Below, one piece after another: positions 12,401 to 23,185 of a DNA stretch of 64,000 nucleotides; position 1 is the first letter of the stretch, and every line of letters starts with the position of its first letter. Origin of the DNA: Dysidea avara. Lineage: Eukaryota > Porifera > Demospongiae > Dictyoceratida > Dysideidae. Below the pieces are notes generated by a model, which searched no databases, was not told the DNA's origin, and saw nothing but the letters and a program-made list of their open reading frames with translations. The DNA is taken from positions 34,539,297 to 34,603,296 of the forward strand of contig NC_089279.1 of NCBI RefSeq assembly GCF_963678975.1, written 5' to 3'. A program made the position numbers and the translations under genes.

Positions 12401-13028
12401 GGATTTAGGATTTGACATGTGTTTTTATGATGGAATGGCTCAGATTGCTAAGACAGGGTTGCAGTTTGTGTTTCCTGTTTACCTCTGGTTGTTGATATTG
12501 ATCATTACTTTTACAGGAAAATTTTATTTTCGTCGCAAACAGTCATCATCATATCCAGTAGTTCCAGTTCTAGCCACTCTTATTTTATTATGCTACTCTA
12601 AACTGCTACATACCACCATCAGTGTGGCTTCCTTTGTGATCATTTATTACACTGGTAACAACACTGCTTACAATACTATCGATTACTTTCCTGCATGGCA
12701 GCCTGACCCTAGTATCAAGTATCTACATGGTTGGCATTGTGTACTATCAGTGATTTCTCTTGGTGTTGTGTTGTTCTATGTGCTGCCATTTGCTTTTGGC
12801 TCCACTTTTCCGAAACTAATTCTGCGTTCCAAACGATTGAGCTACTTTTTTCCACTCCTTGATTGCTTTTATGCACCATACAAAGATAAGTATCGTTACT
12901 GGTTTGGGATAAGATTGATTGCATTGTTCTACTTGTCTGCAATGGAAAGTGTCTTATTTACATATCAAGAAGCCTTATTGTATTCTAATGTTTTGGCTGT
13001 TTTAGCATTTACTATTTTACAAGCGTCC
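9491..13028 (+). pseudogene. receptor-like gene copy 1, broken
   Basis: This paralogue of copies 2 and 4 would encode a secreted-start beta-helix ectodomain followed by a multi-pass membrane domain. Three lesions are visible against copy 2. First, the ATG at 9491 is followed by a 10-nt deletion inside the signal peptide, so its frame stops at TAG after six codons; the long open frame starts only at 9526, lacking most of the signal peptide. Second, one base is missing near 12332 (GAGTTTAATG against GAGTATTAATG), shifting the frame in the second membrane segment. The open frame resumes in another phase at 12372-13040. Third, similarity stops at 13028, deleting the last helices and the cytoplasmic tail. 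The final 640 bp is about 97-98% identical to copy 2. It is a pseudogene unless the lesions are assembly errors. Confidence 0.85.
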
Positions 13029-14458
13029 AAGCGTCGTTGATCCTGACCTTAACTTTGTTACACAAATCTAATAGCTACGTCTCTACTGTAGCCATCAAGC
13101 AAAGCTTTGAATTGTAACTGGTTGATGGTGTTTAGTTGTTCCAAAGTGAATTCTACATACTTTATTACTAGACAAGAACAAAGTTTATATTTATACCCTA
13201 TTGTTATGTTAGTCCAATATCTGATGAAAAGTAATGATTAGGCGAGAGAATGGTCTTTCTTTGATGGAACTAATACTATTGTTTTTTTTTTGGACTTATT
13301 TCAATTTTTCAGCACTATATCTTGTTAGTTTCATCATGTGTTTGTCGGACAGCTAATTTGCACAATTGGGTTTGTACTTAGCTCCTTTCAATCTTGTTAA
13401 CTCATACTCTGAATGAGCTAGCTCATGGCTACAGAGGTACAACTGTTATACATGATATATAGCAGCTTTAATGATCACTATAATTATGCATACGAAGACC
13501 AATAATTTTGATTCTAGCCATCCAGTGTATTGGAAAGACTAAACAGCACAGTTGTAACCAGCTATATACATGCAGGCTTTTGTTTCAGTATAGCCTTCTT
13601 TGTCGGTCTCTATAGTATGTACGCATTGAAACATTAATCACTCATGGATGCAATTACACACAATCTTGAAATTTGGCTAATTTGTAGTACTGCTTGACCT
13701 GCTAAAAATATTTCAAAATCTTTTTATTCAAATGTCTGACATAATATTTATGGCCTATCAAAATTTCTACAATACATTTCCTATGGGGAAGTCATAAGTA
13801 CAGTGAATGCCCATTACAGCCCTTTCCCGAACTTGTAATGGAGCCAAACCATGTGTGTCTGTTGTGACACCTTTGCTGTTACCGCTAATCATCTGGATAG
13901 CTGAAATGTTAATTCTGTTGAGAAAAAAAATCCATTTTTGATTCAGCTCAACTTGTACATACTATAGTAGGATAATGAATAAATTAATTATTAACCCCCT
14001 AATGAAACATCAGGTGTTGAGAATAGTGTTTAAGTGCTGGTTGAATGCTGAGGAGTCCTGGATCCCAGGCTGTACGTGGTTCCATAGCTTTTGTTCTGTG
14101 GTGTATTTTAGCCTTTGTAACTGTATGTGTGTATGCTGTACAGTACACGTCAGCTCTTTTTGTAACTCCAACAAGGAAGAATGGCTATCCTGGTTGTTGA
14201 ATAGCCAAACAATAATTAATCAGTGTCAGGAGCTTTCCTAGACTGTAAGCTGTCTGCGGATCAGGTCACCACCTGCTCTGGGAGTTCTTCATTCACGGCA
14301 TGAGGGGTTATGTTTCTGACTCCCTGCTAGGCTGCTACACAGGCTTCTTTGCAGGTCCCTAGTGGGTAAGTGACTAACCACTTCATGATGTGAAATATAT
14401 ATTATTTCAGCCATCTAAACGAGCAAAGAAAAAGAAAATGGATCATAAAATTATTCGG

Positions 14459-14640
14459 CCGCCTGTGAATCTGGCGCGCGCCAATCAATTAATTAAGGAG
14501 GAGGTCACGGGTTTTATGTCGAGTCGATTAATTTTGACCCTACAAACTGAACAGTAAGTCACTTGTATACAATAGTGTATTGCACATGTTTGTGGCGCAC
14601 TACAAGAATACTAATATGCGAAGCAAAAGGTAATATTAAG
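14459..14640. repeat. dispersed repeat, family B
   Basis: The better preserved partner of 2966-3110; it begins near CCGCCTGTGAATCTGGCGCG and ends near ATGCGAAGCAAAAGG. Between 13041 and 14458 I see no gene, only the unrelated sequence that replaced the end of copy 1. Confidence 0.55.
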
Positions 14641-14719
14641 TGATTAGCTAGCGCCATAGTGATTTATGGTGGACGGGGGTGGAGCCACGGTGGAGTCTAA
14701 TATCTATGGTGGAGTATAG

Positions 14720-14890
14720 TGGGATTCGAGTGAAAAGTGCTCGTGGCTGCAGGTTCGAGGCTGCCCAGGTCTAGTCATGGATTTTTTCTCCTTTCCAAAC
14801 AGCTACAACTATAAACAGGCTGTATAGAACCAGGCCAATGTCCTACAGACCTTCAGCACTTGTGCTGTAAAGCCTTAATAAAAACAAGTT
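14720..14890 (+). repeat. possible SINE fragment
   Basis: A B-box-like GCAGGTTCGAGGCTGCCC at about 14751 is followed by a T-rich stretch and, about 90 bp later, CAGCACTTGTGCTGTAAAGC plus an A-rich end at 14885. That order resembles a tRNA-type SINE with a 3' tail. The A box is not convincing. Confidence 0.35.
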
Positions 14891-14990
14891 GATGTTGTGC
14901 TACTTCTAAAAACCAGGCGCCTGCAGCTAGCTAACTCAGTATATGCTACTATGAATTAACCAACTATGTATTACTATTAATATTTTTGCA

Positions 14991-15358
14991 ATAGACGATA
15001 TGCACACTTTATTACTCGAACGAAAAATGATCAATTAAGCGTAGACGGCGCAAAACTCGACGGTAACTTAAAAGCGGAAGTTCCATACAAAAGTATGGGA
15101 AGCAAATGCGGCTCGAGCAATAACTCATCACTCGAGCTAAGGACAGGCCATCTCACTTGCCATAAACTTCTTTCCGTGCAAAAGAAGTGTATGGCAAGCG
15201 AGATGGCCTGCCCTTAGCTCGAGTGGTGATCTCGAGCCGCATTTGTTTCCCATACTTTTGTATGGGACTTCCGCTTTTAAGTTGCCGTCGAGTTTTGCGC
15301 CGTCTACGCTTAATTGATCCTTTTTCGTTCGAGTAATAAAGTGTGCATATCGTCTATA
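14991..15358. mobile_element. near-perfect palindromic element, 368 bp
   Basis: Two arms of about 175 bp are roughly 95% complementary. They start ATAGACGATATGCACACTTT and end with its complement; the loop lies around TCTTTCCGTGCAAAAGA near 15170. TA dinucleotides flank GACGATATGC on both sides, which would suit a Tc1/mariner-type MITE. No protein is encoded. The high arm identity implies recent insertion or ongoing arm homogenisation. Confidence 0.8.
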
Positions 15359-15481
15359 GGGTTAGTTTGGTGTTGTGCAATAATATTATTAGCTAATTCT
15401 CATATTTCGTAATTCATGAAATATTGGTAATTCGTTCAATTACGTTGCTATTAATTAATTTTTATTACTGTGCAGGCCTCC

Positions 15482-18400
15482 CGGGGGAGCATATATGCAC
15501 AAAGTAGTTAAATCACAAAAATTAAGATAACAGTCCTGTTATTCCTTGTTTGAAATGATTGAGGTCTGTAACAATTACAACATCATCTGGTAAAGAGTTC
15601 CATAGCTTAATACTGCTTGGAAGAAAAGAGTTTGAGTAGGCATTAGTTCTTGCTGGTAACTGTAAGAATCTCTTTGAGTGTCCACGTGTAGAGTGGATAC
15701 AAGGGCGAAGTGGGAGTAAATCGTCAGCATTAATGTCTACAATGTGATGAATTATTTTGAATAGCATTATTAATCTATGTTCATTTCGCCTATCATGCAG
15801 CAAGAGGACTCCAGCCAAGATTGGTAAGCATGTTGGATACACTGTTATAAGGTGAGTAGTCGTTGAATACAAATCTAGTAGACCTCCTTTGCACAGACTC
15901 TAGGGCTTGAATATTTTTCTGCATGTATGGTGACCAAATGGTTGATGCGTAGTCAAGAATTGACCTTACCATACTTTGGTAACAGGTGACTTTGATGTTG
16001 ACGGGGCATGATTTAAATTTCGCTGGAGAAAGCTCTTAACATTGTTAGCCTTTGCTGTAATCTGTGTTATATGCTCATTCCACGTTAGGTGTTGGTCTAT
16101 AGTAACTCCTAGGTATTTAGCATGAGGTACTTCTTTAATCTTTTCATTTTGTATGTAGTAAGACATGTGAATGGGATTCGCTTTATTAGTAACTCTAAGA
16201 AACTCGCATTTGGAAGGGTTAAATATCATGTTCCACTATTTAGCCCATTGTTCTAGGGTGTTTAAGTCAGCTTGTAACTGGTGACAGTCATCTGGTGTTG
16301 TGATTGTTGAATACAAAAGTACGTCATCGGCATACAGTTTTATTTTGCTTTTTATACCCTCTGGCAGATCATTTATAAAGCATAGGAACAGTAAAGGAGC
16401 TAGGACAGAGCCCTGAGGTACTCCTGAAGTGACGTTGGTTGTAGAGCTGTGATGACCGCCTATGATAACATGCTGTGTTCTTTGAGTTAAAAAGTTTTCC
16501 AGCCAAGATAGAACGTTACCTCGTATACCATAGTGATCAAGTTTACGAATTAAACAGGAATGGTCAACTTTGTCAAAAGCTTTGGCGAAGTCTAAAAAAA
16601 TTACATCAGTTTGTAAGTTATTGTCTAGGTTTTTTGCAGTCATTGATGGTTAAGAGCAATTGAGTTTCGCAGGATCTCCCTTGTCTAAATCCATGTTGGT
16701 TCTCACATAGTACTTGATGTTTGTTAAGGTGAGAAAATATGTGCGTATAGATGATGTGTTCAAGGAGCTTACAACAAACACTGGTTAAAGATATTGGGCG
16801 GTAGGTACTAGGAATGCTACAGTTGCCTTTTTTATGAACGGGGATGGTGTTAGCTGTTTTCCAATCTGCTGGCACTTGGCATTGTTGTAGAGAGGCTTGA
16901 AAAATCAATGTGAGGATTGGAGAGAGCTCTGGGCTAAGCTGTTTCAGTAGGCGTGTGGGTATATTGTCTGGGCCAGTGGCTTTGTGAGTATCTAAGTTAT
17001 CTAATAAATTCTTTACTCCATGCATGTCAATAGTGATTGGAGCAATATCTGAGATAAGAGGTTCTTCTTCTAAAGTTGGTGGTGCTGACTTTTTGTCACT
17101 GAAAACAGATGAAAAATAGTTATTGAGAATTTCTACCTTTTGAGTTGGGTCTGTATGCACTGTTCCATTTTGTGATAGTGGTGGGATACCGCTGTTATCC
17201 TTTCTTTGGCTTTTAATATAAGACCATAGTTTTTTTTGTGATGTGTCCATTCTCGACTAAGGATAACACATAATTGTTGTAAGCAGTGCGACATGTGTTA
17301 GAGACTTCTTTCTTTAATTTGTAATAAGCTTGCCAGTGGTTGGGTGATTGTGATGACTTTGCTAAGTTGTACAATCGCTGTTTCTTGCGGGATAGGCGCC
17401 GAATGTGTTGAGATATCCAAGGTTTCTTTTTGCTGTTCAAATTTATGGATTTGGTCGGAACATAATTAAGGCATTCTGAGCATACAGTTTTGAATTGTTC
17501 CCATAGCACATCAATGTTGGTAGATACAGAGTTATTTTCTAAGAATGCATTGCAGAGATTTAAAGCAGTGTTTTTCATACCCTGAATGTCTATTTTAGAT
17601 CATAAATAGATATTTCGTTGCATTGGTTGTAGAGTGGCTATGATTGATGATTGAACAATGATGGCTTTGTGATCACTGATTCCAGCAGTGGTATCGCAGC
17701 GGTTTACTAGAGAGGGCCTGTTTGTTAGAAATATGTCCAAAATGTTCTCTCCTCTTGTTGGAGATTGTACTACTTGTGTGAAGCCATTGTTTAATGTGAA
17801 TTCAGTAAATTTTTCACAAAGGCTGATAGGATAAGTGTTATTGATAATACCAAGGCTTTCCCAGTCTACATTGGGTAAGTTTATGTCACCAGCAATCCAG
17901 ACTGGAGTGTCTGGGTTAGTTAGGCAAATGCTTTGTAGTGCTTGACAAAGGTTTTCCATGTATTCAGTGTCTCTGTTCGGTGGTCTGTATATTGAGCAAA
18001 CTATCAGTGCCTGATTGTTTAGAACAAATCTACATGCTACTAACTCAACAGAAGAGGCATAGTTTAGTTCATAGCAGGCAAGAGTGTTTCTGTAGGCTAT
18101 AAGTACTCCACCATAGCCATCTGTTCTGTCTTTTCTTGTGACATTATAATGAAGAGGGAAGATCTCAGCAGAAAGAATGTTTGGTGATAACCATGTTTCG
18201 GCTATAACTAGAATATCTGGGTCATGATCTTTAATGAAAACAGCAAGTAATGCTTTCTGTTTACTACACTTTGGCTATTCAGAATGGCTAGGTTAAGAGT
18301 GGTTTGTAAGTCATTACTTGAGTTTATGTCTGTAGATCTCTGTGAATCTAATATAAGTGAATTATGGGAGCGAGGGTCAGAGGGATTTGTAGAATTTAAG

Positions 18401-19397
18401 ATATCAAAAATAGATTTGCGAAAAGATTCAGCTGTGCAGAGGGGTTCTATTTCCTCCTCTGCACAATTCGGCCATTTTTTATTTTGTACTGGTTTCCTGA
18501 TTGATTGCGCTGAGCTAACTCAGAACGCAGTACTTTGTTTACTTCTCGTTCCCTTGGGGTGAGGTCAGGTGTGATAAATATCCGTTTCAGTTGTTCTGGG
18601 GTAGAAGATGCTCTGAGTCTTTTAAGGTTTCATAGTATTGCAGCCTTTTCTTCATCGGATTCTACAGTTATCTTCAGAAGTCTAAGTTTGGAACTTCCCT
18701 TCTTTCCCAGTCTGATAGCATTGGAAATGTGAGCTTGAACCTCAAGTTGAGAGGATAGTATGTCTTGAAACTTTGCTATATCTTGTTCTTTTCGTGTTTA
18801 TGGTTGATCAGCATTAGACTCTGCCATGTTATGAACTATCAAGTTTAGTCTGCGTTTTTGCTTTTCTTTTTCCTAATTAATGGCTGGTGACACCGCATTT
18901 CTAAGTGCATCAGGTCTAGGTGGTTGTGCTTGGCTGGAGCTGGGATGGGCAGCTGAGGCTTCCAGTGTGTTAGATGGTGAAGATTGAACAGCTGCTGCGT
19001 AAGACTGTTTGTGCAGATCATTCATAGAGGTAGTGATGGATTTGATCTGCTCTTGAAGTTGGTGATTGTTAGCAGCTAGACCATTTATTTGAGTGGTTAT
19101 GTCACATATTTTGGCCTTTACTCCATTGTGGAGATTACTGACACATGCTGGGACAGTTTCTTTTATAGCTAAGATCACTTTAGTTTCGACTGACTGAGAG
19201 CTATCTTGATGATCGCGTTTGAAGAAATCAAATAGTAGTTGCTTGATTCTGCTAATGCAGTTATTTGTATCACAATAGTGAACAAAATTGTGAAGATTAC
19301 CAAGCACAGTATTCAGGTTTTCGTAAACTTCGTCGGATACATTTTCGCATTGGGAGTGTATCCATGAACCACACAGGTCACACTGGATCGCCTATGC
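15482..19397 (-). mobile_element. decayed non-LTR retrotransposon (CR1/L2/Jockey-like LINE)
   Basis: Minus-strand element with two reading frames. ORF1 (about 19397-18300) opens inside a PHD-type zinc finger (core CDLCGSWIHSQC), then has a coiled coil with a Ser/Pro/Gln-rich linker and an RNA-binding-like part (ITPDLTPRERE). ORF2 (about 18300-15530) has an apurinic-type endonuclease (VIAETWLSP, WIAGDINLPN, GISDHKA) and a reverse transcriptase (IFLDFAKAFDKVDH, GVPQGSVLAPLLF, KLYADDVLLY). The catalytic YADD is intact. Frameshifts lie near 17250, 16640, 15965 and 15800, and a stop at about 16233 follows LEQWAK. The first half of the PHD finger is missing, so the 5' end is truncated. The element is dead. 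Confidence 0.88.
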
Positions 19398-19740
19398 ACT
19401 GCTATTATTATTTATTTATTATTTATTGTTAATCAGCAGGACCCTCTGGGGTATAATGCTGATGTGCAATTACATGTGTACAATTTCAATTAGTTACTTA
19501 ACTATATAAGTATGTACAATTACAACAAGATACTTAATTGTATACATATGTACAATTACAATACTAAACTATAAAAATATATACAATTACGATAAGTTAC
19601 TTAACTATATACATAGAAGGGGCTAATTTTTGCTTAAATTCTTCAACACAGCTAAGGAAGCGTTTGGTAAAGAAACCACTTTTACCACCATATTACGCAC
19701 AGAAGTATCTTCTAAACTGTTTTATAGTGTGACTAACGTG
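19398..19740 (-). repeat. second LINE 3' end with short tandem array
   Basis: On the minus strand, ATTATACCCCAGAGGGTCCT followed by an AATAAATA tail resembles the 3' end of an L2-type LINE butting against the main LINE. Upstream of it (19467-19612 on the plus strand) are about four units of 35-45 bp around TGTACAATTACAA and TACTTAACTATATACATA. A short coding-like peptide (GFFTKRFLSCVEEFKQK) at about 19620-19690 is too short to name. Confidence 0.4.
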
Positions 19741-19894
19741 ATTTTCCCACAAATTCTCTCGACAAAGCCTCAAAGCTGCTCTTCATTTTCGTTCGCGTAG
19801 CTACGTAAGTGGGGATATGCCCCCTTTCAACTCGAAGCGATATGATTCCTGGTAGTGTACGAGGCCTGCATCGTTGTTTTTCAGTTGCTAAACG

Positions 19895-20220
19895 CCTGAA
19901 AACCCCAAGGTGAAGGTAGTCTGAGGAAAGTCGCCACACCCGTATTTCAGTCCGCCGATAAGAAACCACCTCAGAGCAAAGTTCACCTGTACAGAAGTTT
20001 AATATACGTAGCTAGACTTCATTTCACTTTTACTTTTTATGTTAAAGCTGCCTTTACCATTATTTAACGATTTTGCTAAATGCCTGAAGACCTCAAGGGG
20101 AAGGTAGTCTGAGGAAAGTCGCCACACCCGTATTTCAGTCCGCCAATAAGAAACCACCTCAGAGCAAAGTTCACCTTTTACGTAAAAACTGCCTTTACCA
20201 TTATTTAACGATTTTGCTCA
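19895..20220. repeat. duplicated block about 95 bp
   Basis: The block from CCCCAAGGTGAAGGTAGTCT to CAGAGCAAAGTTCACCT at 19895-19989 recurs at 20088-20176 with few changes. A second shared block, CTGCCTTTACCATTATTTAA, occurs at about 20048 and 20188. These are nested tandem duplications without coding content. Confidence 0.7.
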
Positions 20221-20293
20221 CATGGGTGCGTACGGACAAACATAGACAGGTAGATAGGTACATACACACACACACTTTTACGAAACCAATTAG

Positions 20294-20813
20294 CATAGAT
20301 ATACAGACAAGTACCCGGGATTGGAATGATCTGGTTTTTAGTGCCGGATCATTGTTACCGGAAGTAGCAATATCTTCGAATTTATCACACAGAAGACTAG
20401 TTCTACTCTTGTGAGTACTTCCTAAAACATTAATAATTAGTTGCCATACGCTATAAGTCTGGTTCCCTCGATAATGGTGGCTACACATCGGCTAGCCGCA
20501 TCGAGGGACACACCTACAAACCAGGCCCTACCACTAATTAACCACCCCCTTTCACGAGGAAGGCTTACCAACAACTAAACAAACACTTCACATATTGACA
20601 TTTTACAGAAACGTATTGTGAATGGCGTATTTCACTATACCGCCTTTTTCGAAGGGGGTAACAATGATCCGGCGAACACATTTGTATTGAAGTTAATGGG
20701 CTCACGTGAGATGATTCCAATCCCGGGTACTTGTCTGTATATCTATGATTTCAGTAAACCAGGCGCGCGCCCACAGCTGGCCTATGGTCGGCTGTGGGCG
20801 CGCGCCTGGTTTA
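20294..20813. repeat. long inverted repeat plus GC-rich hairpin
   Basis: ATATACAGACAAGTACCCGG at 20299 is complementary to CCGGGTACTTGTCTGTATAT at about 20723. Inner blocks GCCGGATCATTGTTACC and GGTAACAATGATCCGGC also pair. Just outside is a hairpin at 20757-20813, AAACCAGGCGCGCGCCCACA facing TGTGGGCGCGCGCCTGGTTT, with a 13-base loop. This looks like a foldback transposon with a second palindrome inside or beside it. Confidence 0.6.
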
Positions 20814-21315
20814 ATAAAACATACTCAAATTGCATGGTCAGTATAAAGGAGCAAGTAACATGCATGCACATATGAATCCAAGAATTTTGATGGGTTCATG
20901 AGGAGTGGTCAATGTGATAAAACTGAGCTATTCCGTTACACCATATCCATTCCACTGAGTCCAGACTCTTATAAGAAGCAATTACTGACTTGTACTGTAT
21001 AACCTTGCATCATAAAATACCTTGATGTTGTATGGCACTTTGATGTGTGGCTATGTACAAATGCAGATATAAAAATGTATTTCATGATATTTTCAGACAA
21101 TATATAAATCTATTACAACTAGTTCTACACATTGTCCATGCAGACTTGTACTGCAATAATACAGTAATCTTCCATATAATGGCAGGTGCAGCTGTCCTTT
21201 AGAATAAAATTGATGGTCTGGTGACTCTGGTCTATATCTGTCTAGCAATGCAGGTATTATACTGATTAAAGTTAGTGTATCGTGATTCTAAGACTTTCAT
21301 TAGTATTGGCAGGAG

Positions 21316-21713
21316 CTTATAAGCCTTTTCCATCATGACGTCACATCGGTTTTCTATTTGGGGTACTCTTATATTTTCGAGTATTGCGTCCTATGACGAC
21401 AAGTTTCTCATGAACCATTTCGTTGTTAATAAAGGATAATATTGAAGCAAAGTTACCAGGTATGATAACAACGTATATAAAGGAATGTTATTTCTACTCA
21501 ACCTTTAAAACCAGCCGAAAGTTTCAAAACCCACGTAAACGATTTTATTCCGCTGTGTTATACCCATACCTGTTAGTTTTAGCTCGATATCTTCTTCCTG
21601 GATCACACAAACGATCGATCTTCATTTGTCGCCCTGTACTTGAAAACATTAGAGTCCCCCGAATGGAGGTCGCCATTTTTTCTTCTGACGTCATTATGGA
21701 AAAGGCTTATAAG
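21316..21713. mobile_element. inverted-repeat element about 398 bp
   Basis: CTTATAAGCCTTTTCCATCA at the left end faces its complement at the right end (ATGGAAAAGGCTTATAAG), and each arm carries TGACGTCA or GACGTCA. A 98-codon open frame inside (21423-21719) crosses the right arm and matches nothing I know, so I regard it as chance. Confidence 0.6.
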
Positions 21714-21832
21714 TGCTGAAGGAGCAATGTGGCCTGTGGTGCTTATGATTATGATTGTGTTAATTGGAAGGCAGCAAATGCTGATTACATCCAATGAAAA
21801 AAAAGATAGATATAAAAATGGTTGGGGGATAT

Positions 21833-22330
21833 TTACAGGTAACTAGCTAGAGTGTGTGCATTTATTACAAAGTCTTTGTCATAGCATAAGGAAGGTAGAT
21901 TGTTCCATTCTTTAATAGTTCTGTAAAAATAATTCATTTGGTATTTGGTGGTGTTGGCTGCTGGCAGTATGGGTCTTGAGTGGGTGGTATTGTCTTGTGC
22001 TGGTGGATTGTGGCAGAAAGTAATTGGGTATTTGTAATGCTGGCTCCTGCTGGTGAGTAATTCTGTGAAATAAGATGCTTTATGCCTCTGTTCCAGTGTG
22101 GTCCAATTAAGATTGTCTAGCATTGTTGTTACGCTACTCTGAAAACTGTAATCTGACTGTACCCATCTCGCTGCTCGCCTCTGAACCATTTCAAGTTTGT
22201 AAATTAAGTTCTGTTGATGTGGATCCCAGACTTGAGTGGCATATTCAAGAATTGGTTGCACAAGTGTTGTATAAGCATCTGATTCTACCTTGCTGTTACA
22301 TTTACTTAGATTTCTATGAGCTCCTGGTAT
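21833..22330 (-). mobile_element. LINE 3' fragment (RT C-terminal region)
   Basis: The minus-strand frame reads LVQPILEYATQVWDP, KLEMVQRRAARWV and TIKEWNNLPS. This is the conserved stretch after the reverse-transcriptase palm in CR1/Jockey-type LINEs. It belongs to a different subfamily from the LINE at 15482. The 5' end breaks off at about 22330, where sequence related to the upstream region of the receptor genes begins, so it has inserted next to or into the copy 2 promoter region. Confidence 0.75.
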
Positions 22331-22600
22331 TAGGAAACAACAACTCATCTGGTTTTTACACCCAAGCTGGAAGATTAATGTGATAGAATCCAAATAGACA
22401 ACAGAAGTTACATATGTACTGTGTTAAAAAAAACTTTATATTTAGCTACATAGTGTTGCACTCTGCATGAGAAGTAACAACAGATAAGAATAGTCAGTGC
22501 TGGTGAAGTTAAAAGCTTTTGACTTGCATGTTTAGCCATCAATCTTACTAGTACAGTGCAACTAAATTCTTTCCCATTTTAGTGATCATGAGTACAAACA

Positions 22601-22660
22601 TATAAAATACATCATTTTATGTGGTCACGCAGTTACCACAATAATGCATTGTGTGACCAT
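22601..22660 (+). promoter_or_regulatory. conserved upstream block of receptor copy 2
   Basis: TATAAAATAC is followed by ATGTGGTCA and, about 15 bp later, TTACCACAATAATGCATTG and GTGACC. The same order occurs at 5719-5780 and 33370-33428, while surrounding sequence has diverged. The inverted TGTGGT/ACCACA pair resembles Runx-type binding cores, and TATAAAATA could be a TATA box. Function is inferred only from conservation. Confidence 0.5.
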
Positions 22661-23185
22661 TATTATGTATACACACTATCTTGAACAACCTTCACAACCA
22701 TTTTTACCACCAAATGATTGAACTGTATGTATTAGGAGCGAATGTACTTCTAGGTTTCCATAGTGCTACAGCTAGACCAGACAATATAGCTTTGGTTGTA
22801 ACATGTAACTTATAAAATCAGTTACTTAATTATAATTTAGTAGGCAATGTGTGTGTAGTGCTTCAATGGACCCATAAGTTAGGGGATATATATAGTATAG
22901 GCATAGTGTATGTAATGTAATAATGTTGTACCGATAATTAGGAGATATGCGGTACGTGTGTATTCTTATGTATATTCATTGTATTGAACATGTTGTGTGA
23001 CTACGGGTTGCATCCACTAAATCGCCCAGTCACTAGCTACATTCTTTTATGTATAATATGTGTACTTTCTTATGTTACAATACATGAGCCATTAGAATTA
23101 TGATTTGTTACTAGTTGCATACCATTTTGTGTGTGCATGTGTGTTTGCTACGAAAGCTAAAATCTCTATTACTCTGCTCATAGAC

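Noticed and set aside
9526..12408. Bacterial origin or contamination, because the ectodomain resembles chlamydial Pmp proteins
   Set aside because: The same chain continues into a multi-helix membrane domain with eukaryotic-style N-glycosylation sites and a signal peptide preceded by a splice acceptor. Gene spacing and repeats are eukaryotic.
21423..21719. 98-codon gene
   Set aside because: It lies within an inverted-repeat element and runs into its terminal arm, with no recognisable domain.
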